Positions 53,752 through 63,237 are shown, counted from the stretch's first letter. The stretch: DNA of 64,000 nucleotides from Alteripontixanthobacter maritimus (GCF_003340475.1 NZ_QBKA01000002.1:2117501-2181500); one strand, 5' to 3'. The notes: generated from the letters alone by a model not told the origin. Translations and numbers: made by a program.

Positions 53752-54849
53752 GTGCCCTTAACAGCCCGCCCCATGCTCGCATCGTTGGCCTTGCCCGAAT
53801 TCACCATTCAATGGGACGAGATCGTGCGGTCGCTTGCGATCCTGTCGATCGCCGTGCTGGCGGCGTATCTGGTTCACCGCGTCGTCTTCAGTTTCATGTC
53901 CCGCATCGCGCGGCTTACCCGGACCAGTGTCGACGATACGATTTTGGTGCATATGCGGTCCCCGATCGCGTGGGTGTTCATCGAAATCGCAATCAGCATC
54001 GCGGCACAGACCGACCGGCACATCGCAAATGCGTGGGAGGCGGTGGATGCGTTCGCCATTCCCGCCATTCTGGGCTGGCTGGCGCTATCCCTGGTAAGAG
54101 CCGTTGCCGCCGGGCTGGACCGGCGCACCGACGAATCGATGGACCCGGTTGCCGCGCGCAGCCGAAAAACGCGCATTTCCCTGTTCTCGCGCACCATCGG
54201 CATCATTATTATCATCATCACGGTCGGGTTGATGCTGCTGGGCGTGCCGGGCGTGCGGGATGTCGGCACGACCTTGCTGGCATCCGCCGGTCTGGCTGCC
54301 CTAGCTGTCGGTGCCGCCGCACAGCCAGCGCTCAAATCGCTCATCGCCGGTTTGCAAATGGCCATCACCGAGCCATTGCGGCTGGGCGATATGGTGGTGG
54401 TGGACGGTCATACAGGCCGGGTGGAGGAAATCCGCATGAGCTTCGTCACGGTGCGCACCTGGGACGAACGCGTGATCGTCGTGCCGACGCTACGCTTCCT
54501 GGACGAAAGTTTCGAAAACTGGTCGCGGCGCAGCGAGGAATTGACCGGGCCGGTGTTCCTGCACCTCGATCCGATTGCCGAGATCGAACCGATCCGGGCG
54601 GAGTTCACGCGCTTTACCGAAACGCAGGAGCTATGGGACAAGCGAAGCGCCGCTTTGCTTATGACCGAAGCGCATCCCGAAAGCATCGAGCTGCGACTAT
54701 CGGTAAGCGCGGCGACAATCGGCGACCTGTTCGCGCTGCGCTGCGCCATTCGCGAACATATGCTGGCCTGGCTCAAGACACACCAGCCCGAGGCGCTGAT
54801 ACGGCACCGGCTCGAAGTGGAAGCGGCCAACGAACGGGCGAAATTTTAA
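53752..54849 (+). CDS. Small-conductance mechanosensitive channel family protein (MscS)
   Basis: Membrane protein of 365 aa. Helices near 27-50, 70-90, 100-120, 145-170 and the pore helix are visible. The MscS core reads LASAGLAALAVGAAAQPALKSLIAGLQM, then the beta domain with LRLGDMVVVDGHTGRVEEIRM and RTWDERVIVVPTLRFLD. Releases solutes during osmotic downshock or acts as a relative of that group. GTG 53752 and ATG 53773 are both possible starts. Convergent, with a four-base overlap, with the AT-rich orphan gene. Confidence 0.92.
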   Translation: MPLTARPMLASLALPEFTIQWDEIVRSLAILSIAVLAAYLVHRVVFSFMSRIARLTRTSVDDTILVHMRSPIAWVFIEIAISIAAQTDRHIANAWEAVDAFAIPAILGWLALSLVRAVAAGLDRRTDESMDPVAARSRKTRISLFSRTIGIIIIIITVGLMLLGVPGVRDVGTTLLASAGLAALAVGAAAQPALKSLIAGLQMAITEPLRLGDMVVVDGHTGRVEEIRMSFVTVRTWDERVIVVPTLRFLDESFENWSRRSEELTGPVFLHLDPIAEIEPIRAEFTRFTETQELWDKRSAALLMTEAHPESIELRLSVSAATIGDLFALRCAIREHMLAWLKTHQPEALIRHRLEVEAANERAKF

Positions 54850-55496
54850 AGACCAAGCCTTTTGATCACGTAGTCTAATTCCCACGTGATTTGTCGCATC
54901 GTCTGCCAATGAGTATTCTGCTGAGGCACGGATAATTGACTATAAAATTTTTTATCTTCACTCCAAGTCACATGTCCACCATTTTTTGAAAAGTCATGAT
55001 ATTCGGTATTAGCGTGAGCTTTGTCAACATGAGCCCCACCATCTGTAGAGCGAATATAAAACGTTAATTCGCGTCTTGAGATAGCTCGACCATGTTCATT
55101 GGTAAAAACTGATTGCTCCCACCATTTACCAAACCTCAGAAACTCGCAAGTTCGAAAGCCCTCCAATGGAGGTTTATAGGATAGTTTGCCATCTTCTTTC
55201 CATAAACATAGCAATGGTGGACCAAAAGCAATTTTCATTCCTTTGCTTCGATACCCAGTATCAGGAAATCTCTCTCGCGAACGCATGTTTAGAACTCGAA
55301 GCAACGACTTTTGCTGTGACCCATCGGCGCATAAAATGTAAACTGATGATGCAAGCCGTTCGGCTTCCTCCATCGCACCATTATCAAACGCTAGAGCCGA
55401 TCGTCGCATGTTAGCTATTTGTCGGACCAGCGATTCCAATAACTCCTCTTTTGATCGTTCGACATATTGCACCTTCTTTCGACCGCGTTTACCCAT
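54846..55496 (-). CDS. AT-rich orphan protein with DGGAHVD motif
   Basis: Protein of 216 aa, much more AT-rich than its neighbours and wedged between two core genes without spare bases, so it was probably acquired. The N-terminus is basic and helical (GKRGRKKVQYVERSKEELLESLVRQIANMRRSA), then FDNGAMEEAERLASSVYILC and SQQKSLLRVLN. The C-terminal half contains WWEQSVFTNEHG, SRRELTFYIRSTDGGAHVDK and a final aromatic-rich helix. The pattern, including DGGAHVD, recalls a scattered family of uncharacterised proteins of variable genomic regions; this is from memory and no domain name can be given. Confidence 0.75.
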   Translation of the reverse strand: MGKRGRKKVQYVERSKEELLESLVRQIANMRRSALAFDNGAMEEAERLASSVYILCADGSQQKSLLRVLNMRSRERFPDTGYRSKGMKIAFGPPLLCLWKEDGKLSYKPPLEGFRTCEFLRFGKWWEQSVFTNEHGRAISRRELTFYIRSTDGGAHVDKAHANTEYHDFSKNGGHVTWSEDKKFYSQLSVPQQNTHWQTMRQITWELDYVIKRLGL

Positions 55497-55497
55497 T

Positions 55498-57804
55498 CTA
55501 CATGTGCTTCTTGGCGCGAGTGCTTTCCACCATCCCGTCGTGCAGGAACCCGATCGGCATCGCTTCGGCTGCGCGCTTCTTCAGTTCGCCGCGCATTTTC
55601 TTGTATTCCGCTTCCATCTTGGGCGTGACCGTTGCGCGCGAATCCTTCAGCGCTTCCGTGAAATCCTCCCCGATGACTTGCTGAACCTCGCCGCCCGCAC
55701 GGCGCAGGGCGTTGAGGCCGGCGCGGCGTACCACGTCTTCTAGGTCCGCGCCGGTAAACCGGTCGGTTTTACCGGCAATATCCGCCAGCTTCACATCGTC
55801 CGCCAGCGGCGTATTGGCGGTGTGTATCTTCAGGATATGCTCGCGCCCTGGCTGGTCGGGTGTGCCGACATATACCAGTTCGTCGAATCGACCGGGACGC
55901 AGCAGCGCCGGATCGACCAGAGTGGGCCGGTTGGTGGCCCCGACCACGATGACCGACTGCAATTCTTCCAACCCGTCCATTTCGGCCAGAATGGTATTGA
56001 CCACACGGCCAGTCACCGCCGGTTCGCCCTGACCGCTGCCGCGTGCCGGTACCAGACTGTCGATCTCGTCGATGAACACGACACATGGCGCAACCGAGCG
56101 GGCCCGGGCAAACATGCGCGCGATCTGCTGCTCGCTTTCGCCGTACCATTTGCTCAACAGGTCGCTCGATTTCATAGAGATAAAATTCGCTTCTGCTTCC
56201 TTGGCCACGGCCTTGGCCAGCAGCGTCTTGCCGGTTCCAGGCGGACCATAGAGGAGGAAACCCTTGGCCGGACGAATTCCCAGCCGCCCGAAGGCTTCGG
56301 GGTTTTTCAGCGGCAATTCTATGCCTTCCTGAAGCTTGTCGATGGCATCCTGCACGCCGCCCAGATCGCTCCAGCCGACATTGGGCACCTGCACCATAAC
56401 CTCACGCATGGCGGATGGTTGCACGCGTTTCAGCGCGCCGAGGAAATCCTCACGTGTGACCGACAGATCCTCCAGCACTTCGGGCGGAATTGTGCGCTCG
56501 TCCAGATCGAGGCGCGGCATGATCCGGCGGACCGCGTCGATCGCTGCCTCGCGCGCCAGTGCGGCAATATCCGCACCGACGAAGCCGTGAGTGGTGCGCG
56601 CCAGTTCCTTCAGATCGACCTTATCGCCCAGCGGCATGCCGCGCGTATGGATCGCGAGGATTTCCCGCCGGCCGCTTTCATCCGGTACACCGATCACAAT
56701 TTCGCGGTCGAAACGGCCGGGACGCCGGAGCGCCTCGTCGATGGCGTCAGGGCGATTGGTGGCAGCAATTACCACCAGATTGGACCGCGCTTCCAACCCG
56801 TCCATCAGCGTCAGCAACTGCGCGACAAGGCGCTTTTCCGCTTCCCCGGGCACCTGGTTGCGCTTGGGTGCGATGGAATCGATCTCGTCGATGAAGATAA
56901 TGGCGGGTGCCGCCTTGGTCGCTTCTTCGAACACCTCGCGCAGCCGCTTCTCGCTTTCGCCATAGCCGGAACCCATGATTTCCGGGCCATTGATGGTGAA
57001 GAACTCGGCATCCGATTCGTTGGCGACAGCCTGCGCCAGGCGGGTCTTGCCGGTACCGGGGGAGCCATGCAGCAACACGCCCTTGGGGGGGTCGACGCCG
57101 AGGCGGGTAAACAGTTCGGGATAGCGCAGCGGTAACTCCACCATTTCGCGCAATTGCTTGATCGTGTCGGCCATACCGCCAACATCGTCGTAGTTTACAA
57201 CGGCGCGCCCGCCACGTGCCTCTTCGAACTCGGCGCGCAATTCGACTTCGGTGTTCTCGTCGATATGCACGATGCCCTTGGGGCTGGTGCTAGCGACCTG
57301 CAGGCGGATCTGGGTCAATGCATAGGCAGGTGCGTTGAACATGCGGCGGACCTCGTCGGGCATGTTCTGTACCGGCTGTTGCCCGGTCGTCGCCACCAGG
57401 TCGCCCGCAACCAGAGGCTTGCCGAAGAAATTGCGCTGCAATGCCTGGGTCGGGCCCTGCAGCCGCATTTCGCGCTGTGCCGGCGCAAACACCACGCGGG
57501 TGGCGGGACGGGACGATGCCACGCGAATCTTCACATGCTCGCCGCTGCCAGCTTCGGCATTGCCGCGCTGCAAACCGTCGAGCCGAACGACTTCCAGCGT
57601 CTGGTCCTCGTCGTAAGCGGGCGCTGCGATGGCGACGGTAGTGCGCTTGCCCACGAGTTCGACCACATCGCCTTCGGTAATGCCGAGAGCCTGGAACGCC
57701 GATCGCGGCATCCGGGCAATGCCCTGCCCGCTTTCTTCCTGCCGCGCAGCGGCCACTTCCAGCCGGACTGTGCGTTCCGTCGTTTGCGCTTCGGCGTCGG
57801 CCAT
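55498..57804 (-). CDS. CDC48/VAT-like AAA+ ATPase with two ATPase rings
   Basis: Protein of 768 aa with the order N-domain (about 1-195, double-psi barrel plus clam-like half), D1 and D2, as in archaeal VAT and eukaryotic p97. D1 has GSPGTGKT at 247-254 and IIFIDEIDSIAPKRN; D2 has GPPGTGKT and VVFIDEIDSLVPARGSG. The pore loop and arginine-finger segments (ATNRPDAIDEALRRPGRFDRE and the D2 counterpart) are kept. It would unfold or extract proteins. CDC48 proteins occur in some bacteria but are uncommon. No adaptor genes are nearby. ATG 57804 is chosen at the N-domain. Confidence 0.95.
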   Translation of the reverse strand: MADAEAQTTERTVRLEVAAARQEESGQGIARMPRSAFQALGITEGDVVELVGKRTTVAIAAPAYDEDQTLEVVRLDGLQRGNAEAGSGEHVKIRVASSRPATRVVFAPAQREMRLQGPTQALQRNFFGKPLVAGDLVATTGQQPVQNMPDEVRRMFNAPAYALTQIRLQVASTSPKGIVHIDENTEVELRAEFEEARGGRAVVNYDDVGGMADTIKQLREMVELPLRYPELFTRLGVDPPKGVLLHGSPGTGKTRLAQAVANESDAEFFTINGPEIMGSGYGESEKRLREVFEEATKAAPAIIFIDEIDSIAPKRNQVPGEAEKRLVAQLLTLMDGLEARSNLVVIAATNRPDAIDEALRRPGRFDREIVIGVPDESGRREILAIHTRGMPLGDKVDLKELARTTHGFVGADIAALAREAAIDAVRRIMPRLDLDERTIPPEVLEDLSVTREDFLGALKRVQPSAMREVMVQVPNVGWSDLGGVQDAIDKLQEGIELPLKNPEAFGRLGIRPAKGFLLYGPPGTGKTLLAKAVAKEAEANFISMKSSDLLSKWYGESEQQIARMFARARSVAPCVVFIDEIDSLVPARGSGQGEPAVTGRVVNTILAEMDGLEELQSVIVVGATNRPTLVDPALLRPGRFDELVYVGTPDQPGREHILKIHTANTPLADDVKLADIAGKTDRFTGADLEDVVRRAGLNALRRAGGEVQQVIGEDFTEALKDSRATVTPKMEAEYKKMRGELKKRAAEAMPIGFLHDGMVESTRAKKHM

Positions 57805-57945
57805 ATCGTATCGTCTCCCGCGGGCATTGCGTGTCGTCGCGCTTGCGTCAGCGCATATATCCGTTGCAGCCCAAGCTAGGGAGCCACCTGTGCTTTGCCA
57901 ATGAGCAGCAAGCCATTCGGTGCCGATGCCCAACGTCAGCAAGCC

Positions 57946-58011
57946 AAAAAAAAGGCCCGGTCATTGCTGACCGAGCCATAAAAGTCTTTGGGAGAGGATG
58001 CCTGAAAGGCC
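57946..58011 (-). ncRNA. Candidate small RNA of about 66 nt with promoter and terminator
   Basis: On the minus strand TTGCAC (58045-58040) and CATATA (58022-58017) are separated by exactly 17 bases. About 6 bases later a transcript would start, running through TTTCAGGCATCCTCTCCC and ending in a perfect terminator: GGCTCGGTCA-GCAA-TGACCGGGCC (57977-57954, one G-T pair) plus eight T. No ORF with a ribosome binding site fits between promoter and terminator. The pyrimidine-rich single-stranded CCUCUCCC resembles anti-Shine-Dalgarno seed regions of trans-acting RNAs. The terminator lies 142 bases upstream of the CDC48 gene start. Confidence 0.6.
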
Positions 58012-58203
58012 CGTCCTATATGTTGCGATGCGGCATTTTGTGCAAGTGCGAAAAAAACACGCGGTGTTGCATCTGTTGCAACATACCTCGTAGCAAATCG
58101 TGGGTTTCGAGCCGTAACGACAGATGCATTTTCCGATGGCATCAGCGGGGTGGCGAAAGTCGGCAAAGCCATGCTAACGCGGCGTTCTAGCTGGAGGCCA
58201 TGA

Positions 58204-58923
58204 ATGAACAAACTCTATCCCGATGCAGCGGCCGCTCTCGATGGGTTGCTCACGGACGATATGCTGATTGCAGCGGGCGGCTTCGGCCTATGCGGCATTC
58301 CCGAACGCCTGCTCGACGCAATCCGCGACAGCGGCGTCAAGAACCTCACTTTTGCCAGCAACAATGCCGGTATCGACAATGAGGGCATCGGCAAGCTGCT
58401 GCGCACGCGGCAGGTGAAGAAAATGATCTCGTCCTATGTGGGGGAGAACAAGGAATTCGAGCGGCAATATCTGGCGGGCGAGCTGGAAGTGGAATTCTGC
58501 CCGCAAGGCACGCTGGCGGAGCGGATGCGTGCAGGCGGCGCCGGCATCCCCGGCTTCTACACCAAAACCGGCGTCGGCACGCAGGTGGCCGAAGGCAAGG
58601 AAGTGAAGAGCTTCCCCGGCCGGGACGGCGATGAGGACTATATTCTGGAACACGGCCTGTTCGCCGATCTTGCCATCATCAAGGCATGGAAAGCCGACGA
58701 AACAGGCAATCTGGTATTCCGCAAGACTGCGCGCAACTTCAACCAGCCCGCCGCCACCTGCGGCCGCAATTGCGTGGTCGAAGTGGAAGAGGTGGTGCCC
58801 GCAGGCTCGCTCGACCCCGACTGCATTCACTTGCCGGGCGTGTTCGTGCAACGGATGATCGTCGGCGCGCCCTACGACAAGCAAATCGAATTTCGCACCG
58901 TGCGGGAGCGGGAAAGCGCCTGA
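58204..58923 (+). CDS. scoA: 3-oxoacid CoA-transferase subunit A
   Basis: Subunit of 239 aa of a family I CoA-transferase that moves CoA from succinyl-CoA to acetoacetate or a related 3-oxoacid. Blocks seen: MLIAAGGFGLCGIPERLL, LTFASNNAGIDNEGIGKLL, VEFCPQGTLAERMRAGGAGIPGF (in parts), and NLVFRKTARNFNQP. Full length. Its partner scoB lies at 59951, separated by an unrelated lipoprotein gene. Confidence 0.95.
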   Translation: MNKLYPDAAAALDGLLTDDMLIAAGGFGLCGIPERLLDAIRDSGVKNLTFASNNAGIDNEGIGKLLRTRQVKKMISSYVGENKEFERQYLAGELEVEFCPQGTLAERMRAGGAGIPGFYTKTGVGTQVAEGKEVKSFPGRDGDEDYILEHGLFADLAIIKAWKADETGNLVFRKTARNFNQPAATCGRNCVVEVEEVVPAGSLDPDCIHLPGVFVQRMIVGAPYDKQIEFRTVRERESA

Positions 58924-58938
58924 TATGCAGGTGTTTCC

Positions 58939-59910
58939 ATGATCCTGCGGTCCGCAATACCGCGCAAGGTCGCGCCCGCCGTCGCACTTGTGTGCGCCGC
59001 GCCCGCGCTGCATGGCTGTATAGCGGTAGCTGCACTGCCGGTACTCGCAGGAGGCACGGTAGCCGGTACGCAGATCATGGACGAGAACGGAAATGCCGCA
59101 AGCGACAGTGCCGCCCGAGCGGAGCGCAGTGCGATCGATATCAGCGACGACGCGCCAACGGCTGTAGCGACACCCACCATAGCCACCTCGAACACCGCAA
59201 CCGCCACACGCATGAGCGGCGGAGTGCCGGTGGCGGGTAATACGCCTGTCAGGATTGCCGCCGCGCCGATCACCGACGGGCCGCCCCCACCCCTCACATT
59301 TGGCAACGCGAGCACCACTGCCGCCCGCAGCGCCGGTGGCTACGCGGACTTTACCAATTTCGTACTGGACCGGACCAAGCCGAGCAGGCTGGGGGCGAAG
59401 CGCCGCGCTGTGCTTCTCAGCCAGCCCAGTTCGCTGCGGGACGACCGCCTCGACTGCGGGCTCGCCCAGCGGGCGGTTCTGCTCGACCTCGATCCGGCAG
59501 GCGACATTTTCGATCCGGCAACCCCGCCCGTCGCAGACCCGTCGCTGGCTGCTGCGCTGGCGCAATTTCGTGAGCGCGACGTCGATATCATCTGGATCTC
59601 CGGAGCGTCGGCGGCAGAAGCCGGCAGCATTCGCCGCGCGCTGAAAGAAACAGGGCTCGACGCGGCAGGGCAGGACCAGTTGCTGCTGATGCGCTATGCC
59701 GAAGATCGCAAGCAGACGCGTCGCCGCGCGATCGGGGCGGATCGCTGCCTCATTGCCATTGCGGGCGACGAGCGGGAAGATTTCGACGAGCTCTATGCCT
59801 ATTTGCGCAATCCACAGGACGCCGCCGCCCTGGAAGGGATAATTGGCCAAGGCTGGTTCCTCACCCCCACACCGCTCGCGGGCGATACTGCTACAAGCGA
59901 CGCACCATAA
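58939..59910 (+). CDS. HAD-like acid-phosphatase-type lipoprotein, inserted between scoA and scoB
   Basis: Protein of 323 aa. Signal peptide with lipobox ([13 protein letters not shown]), then a low-complexity Ala/Thr/Pro region to about 115. The C-terminal domain reads [15 protein letters not shown] (DxD of HAD phosphatases), [12 protein letters not shown], a Lys in DRKQTRR, and [14 protein letters not shown] (acidic motif IV), which resembles e(P4)/class B-like acid phosphatases. Second Asp position and spacing are compatible with activity. It starts 15 bases after scoA and ends 40 bases before scoB, so all three are likely co-transcribed, although the function does not fit. Confidence 0.75.
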   Translation: MILRSAIPRKVAPAVALVCAAPALHGCIAVAALPVLAGGTVAGTQIMDENGNAASDSAARAERSAIDISDDAPTAVATPTIATSNTATATRMSGGVPVAGNTPVRIAAAPITDGPPPPLTFGNASTTAARSAGGYADFTNFVLDRTKPSRLGAKRRAVLLSQPSSLRDDRLDCGLAQRAVLLDLDPAGDIFDPATPPVADPSLAAALAQFRERDVDIIWISGASAAEAGSIRRALKETGLDAAGQDQLLLMRYAEDRKQTRRRAIGADRCLIAIAGDEREDFDELYAYLRNPQDAAALEGIIGQGWFLTPTPLAGDTATSDAP

Positions 59911-59950
59911 TCATTTTCACCCGACAGCCGGACCGACCGAAGGATATATA

Positions 59951-60604
59951 ATGAGCCAGGATATAGCGGGCTGGACCCGCGACGATATGGCAGCCCGCGC
60001 GGCGCAGGAATTGCAGGACGGCTATTACGTCAATCTCGGCATCGGCATCCCCACGCTCGTCGCCAACCATATCCCTGACGGTATGCAGGTTACGCTGCAA
60101 AGTGAGAACGGAATGCTCGGCATCGGGCCTTTCCCCTATGCGGGCGAGGAAGATGCGGACCTTATCAATGCGGGCAAGCAGACCATCAGCGAATTGCCGC
60201 ACAGCGCCTATTTCGACAGCGCCACCAGTTTTTCCATGATCCGCGGCGGCCATATCGACCTGACCGTGCTGGGCGCGATGGAAGTGGCGGAGAATGGCGA
60301 CATCGCCAACTGGATGATCCCCGGCAAGATGATCAAGGGCATGGGCGGCGCGATGGATCTGGTCGCCGGTGTGAAGAAGATCATTGTGGTGATGGACCAT
60401 ACCAGCAAGACGGGCGATCCCAAGTTCCTGCCCGAATGCAGCCTGCCGCTGACCGGCACCGGCGTGGTCGACATGATTATCACCAATCTCGCCGTGTTTC
60501 GCCGGCCCGATCACTCCAGTCCGTTCAAGCTGGTGGAACTCGCGCCCGGCGTGACGGCAGACGAGGTCGCTGAGCAGACCACTGCCCATTACATCACCGA
60601 CTGA
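59951..60604 (+). CDS. scoB: 3-oxoacid CoA-transferase subunit B
   Basis: Subunit of 217 aa carrying the catalytic Glu in [15 protein letters not shown]. Other blocks: [36 protein letters not shown], and [21 protein letters not shown] 59951 is at the family start; the long upstream frame belongs to the preceding gene's strand shadow. Works with ScoA to activate acetoacetate-like acids for degradation. A CaiB-type transferase follows 10 bases later. Confidence 0.95.
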   Translation: MSQDIAGWTRDDMAARAAQELQDGYYVNLGIGIPTLVANHIPDGMQVTLQSENGMLGIGPFPYAGEEDADLINAGKQTISELPHSAYFDSATSFSMIRGGHIDLTVLGAMEVAENGDIANWMIPGKMIKGMGGAMDLVAGVKKIIVVMDHTSKTGDPKFLPECSLPLTGTGVVDMIITNLAVFRRPDHSSPFKLVELAPGVTADEVAEQTTAHYITD

Positions 60605-60614
60605 GCGAGCGGCC

Positions 60615-61763
60615 ATGGTCAATCCGGACACTCCGCTTGCCGGGCTGAAAGTGGTGGAACTGGCGCGCGTGCTGGCCGGGCCATGGGTCGGACAGACACT
60701 GGCCGATCTGGGGGCCGATGTCCTTAAAGTGGAAAGTCCGGATGGCGACGGTACGCGGCAATGGGGTCCGCCCTGGATCGAGCGCGAGGGGACCGATGGC
60801 GAGAAGCTTCGCGAGGCCGCTTATTACCACGCCTGCAATCGCGGCAAACGCGGCATCGTGGCGGACTTTACCGATGCGGACGACCTCGCCCGTGTGCAGG
60901 CGCTTTGCCGCGATGCCGATGTGGTGGTCGAGAATTTCCTGCCGGGCAAGCTGGCGAAATACGGCCTCGACCACCAGACCATCCGTGCCGCCAATCCGGG
61001 CGTGGTTTATTGCTCGATCACCGGCTTTGGCCAGACCGGCCCTCGCCGCGACGAACCCGGCTACGATTTCGTGCTTCAGGCGATGAGCGGGATGATGAGC
61101 CTGACTGGCGAACCTGACGGGGCGCCGATGAAGCATGGGCTATCGATTTCCGACCTCGCCTGCGGGCTATATTCCACCATCGCGATCCAGTCAGCGTTGC
61201 TGATGCGGGCGCGGACGGGTAACGGGCAGCACATCGACATGGCGCTGATGGACTGTTCGGTCGCATTGCTGGCCAATCAGGCAATGACATTCTTCACCAC
61301 TGGCGAGAACCCGCCGCGTATGGGCAACGCGCACGCGCAAGTAAGCGCATACGGCGTGTTCGAGACGGCGGACGGCCCGGTGGTGCTCGCGCCTGCTAAT
61401 GACGGCCTGTTCCGTAAGTTGCTGAGCGTGTTGGGACGCGGCGACCTGCTAGGCGATACGCGCTTCGCCAGCAATGAAAGCCGTCTCGCCCACCGTGATG
61501 AACTCGACGCTATCATTGCAGGCGAGACCCGCACTATGCGCCGCGATGCATTATTGGCCGCTTGCGCCGACGCTGGGATCCCGGCGGGTCCCATCAATGA
61601 CCTGGGCGAAGTCTTTGCCGATCCGCAAGTTCGCGCGCGCGGTATGCAAGTCAAGCTGGATGGTGGCATACCGGGGCTGCGCAGCCCGTTTGCGTTTTCA
61701 AACGCCAGCCTGGCAATCGGGAAGCCCTCCCCCAAACTAGGCGAGCATGACGAGAACGATTAA
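60615..61763 (+). CDS. CaiB/BaiF family III CoA-transferase
   Basis: Enzyme of 382 aa. Blocks typical of family III: LKVVELARVLAGPWVGQTLADLGADVLKVE (parts), ENFLPGKLAKYGLD, NPGVVYCSITGFGQTGP, PGYDFVLQAMSGMMSLTGEPDG with catalytic Asp region, and QHIDMALMDCSVALLANQ. Such enzymes move CoA between organic acids such as carnitine, oxalate or succinate; the substrate here is unknown. Same direction and close to scoB, so this may be one acyl-CoA metabolism transcript. A small ORF overlaps its 3' end. Confidence 0.93.
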   Translation: MVNPDTPLAGLKVVELARVLAGPWVGQTLADLGADVLKVESPDGDGTRQWGPPWIEREGTDGEKLREAAYYHACNRGKRGIVADFTDADDLARVQALCRDADVVVENFLPGKLAKYGLDHQTIRAANPGVVYCSITGFGQTGPRRDEPGYDFVLQAMSGMMSLTGEPDGAPMKHGLSISDLACGLYSTIAIQSALLMRARTGNGQHIDMALMDCSVALLANQAMTFFTTGENPPRMGNAHAQVSAYGVFETADGPVVLAPANDGLFRKLLSVLGRGDLLGDTRFASNESRLAHRDELDAIIAGETRTMRRDALLAACADAGIPAGPINDLGEVFADPQVRARGMQVKLDGGIPGLRSPFAFSNASLAIGKPSPKLGEHDEND

Positions 61764-61878
61764 GGACGCCGTGTTCGTTCTAGGCGGCATGCACTTCTTC
61801 AATATGAATGCGATCGCCAAATTCGGGCGCAAGGTCGGACAGTGGCTGCATGAAACGCCGGGCTACGCTGCCAGTTAA
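61747..61878 (+). CDS. 43-aa ORF overlapping the CaiB gene end
   Basis: Starts with ATG 17 bases before the CaiB stop in another frame and reads TRTIKDAVFVLGGMHFFNMN, then AKFGRKVGQWLHETPG. It has an amphipathic, moderately basic character and no signal peptide. The terminator follows 27 bases later, so it lies fully inside the transcript. Could be a coupled microprotein or a chance frame. Confidence 0.4.
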   Translation: MTRTIKDAVFVLGGMHFFNMNAIAKFGRKVGQWLHETPGYAAS

Positions 61879-61905
61879 GCGAGCCCAACTTCGGCCATAA
61901 CGAAA

Positions 61906-61935
61906 GGGGCCGCGCATTGCTGCGCGGCCCCTTCT
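61906..61935. terminator. Bidirectional terminator between CaiB region and metK
   Basis: GGGGCCGCGCA-TTGC-TGCGCGGCCCC, a perfect 11-bp stem, with CTTCTGTTT on the right and GAAA on the left. Convergent transcripts end here. Confidence 0.9.
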
Positions 61936-61955
61936 GTTTGGCAATAGTTTAACGA

Positions 61956-63173
61956 TCAGCCGAGTGCGGCTTTCAGATCATCCACCAGATCGGTGCGCTC
62001 CCACGGAAAATGATCGCCGTTCGCAGCGCGACCAAAATGCCCATAGGCGGCGCTTTTGCGGTAGATCGGCTTGTTCAACCCGAGATGCGTGCGAATGCTG
62101 CGCGGCGTCAGGCCGCCCAGCTTGCCGATGGACTGGATCGCCTTTTCAAGCGCCGCATCGTCATTGTTGCCGGTGCCATGCGTATCGACATACAGCGACA
62201 GCGGCTCCGATACGCCGATGGCATAGGCGAGCTGGATGGTGCAGCGCGTGGCAAGGCCGGCAGCCACCACGTTCTTCGCCAGATAGCGGGTGATGTAAGC
62301 GGCGGACCGGTCCACCTTGGTCGGATCCTTGCCGGAAAACGCACCGCCGCCATGGGGTGCGGCGCCGCCATATGTATCAACAATGATCTTGCGGCCGGTC
62401 AGCCCCGCATCGCCGTCCGGACCGCCAATTTCAAACGCGCCGGTGGGATTGATATGCCACGCGGTGCCGCCGGATACGAAGCCATCGGGCAGGATATCCG
62501 CCACCACGGCCTTCACATATGCTTTCAGTTCGGCTTCCTTGTCGCCGGTGTCATAGCCAGCGGCGTGCTGCGTGCTGACGACCACTGCGGTGCAGCCGAC
62601 CGGCTTGCCGTTATGATAGCGCAGGGTGACCTGGCTCTTGCTGTCGGGTTCCAGGAACGATGCGTGGCCGCTCTTGCGGTCGGCAGCCAACCGTTCGAGG
62701 ATCTTGTGGCTGTAATCCAGCGTGGCCGGCATCAGGTCGGGCGTTTCGTCGCACGCGAAGCCGAACATGATGCCCTGATCGCCAGCGCCTTCGTCCTTGT
62801 TCGATCCTTCCACGCCGGCATCTACACCTTGTGCGATTTCGGCGGACTGCGCGTGCAGATGGTTTTCCAGGGTCAGGGTTTTCCAATGAAAACCGTCCTG
62901 CTCGTACCCGATTTCCTTCACGGTGCGGCGCACAACCTGTTCGATTTCGTCCAGCGCCCCGGCGACCCATTCGCCATTTTCGAACACGCCCTTGCAGCGA
63001 ATCTCGCCGGCCAGAACTACGCGCTGCGTCGTCGTCAGCGTTTCGCAGGCGACGCGCGCTTCCGGGTCTTTCGAGAGGAACAGATCGACGATTGCGTCGG
63101 AAATCTGGTCGGAAACCTTGTCCGGATGACCTTCGGAAACGCTTTCGGAAGTGAAGAGATAGTGCTCGCGCAT
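61956..63173 (-). CDS. metK: S-adenosylmethionine synthetase
   Basis: Enzyme of 405 aa making S-adenosylmethionine from methionine and ATP. Motifs: [19 protein letters not shown], the [15 protein letters not shown] loop, and [19 protein letters not shown] with [17 protein letters not shown] 63173 ([11 protein letters not shown]) is the family start; upstream in-frame codons add an unlikely leader. A palindrome at 63238-63253 sits about 65 bases before the start codon. Confidence 0.97.
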   Translation of the reverse strand: MREHYLFTSESVSEGHPDKVSDQISDAIVDLFLSKDPEARVACETLTTTQRVVLAGEIRCKGVFENGEWVAGALDEIEQVVRRTVKEIGYEQDGFHWKTLTLENHLHAQSAEIAQGVDAGVEGSNKDEGAGDQGIMFGFACDETPDLMPATLDYSHKILERLAADRKSGHASFLEPDSKSQVTLRYHNGKPVGCTAVVVSTQHAAGYDTGDKEAELKAYVKAVVADILPDGFVSGGTAWHINPTGAFEIGGPDGDAGLTGRKIIVDTYGGAAPHGGGAFSGKDPTKVDRSAAYITRYLAKNVVAAGLATRCTIQLAYAIGVSEPLSLYVDTHGTGNNDDAALEKAIQSIGKLGGLTPRSIRTHLGLNKPIYRKSAAYGHFGRAANGDHFPWERTDLVDDLKAALG

Positions 63174-63237
63174 ATTATGCCTGCCAGTGCTTGAACGTGA
63201 TCGGGATAGCAATCCAATGGCAGCCAAAGGCCATCAT

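Noticed and set aside
53724-54878. A 384-aa plus-strand frame overlapping the MscS gene
   Set aside because: It is an Arg/Gly-rich shadow in another frame of the MscS gene, with no domain pattern.
58087-58096. CTCGTAGCAA, like the repeat units at the integrase
   Set aside because: Only 10 bases match and there is one half-site without its partner. A chance match in 64 kb is plausible.
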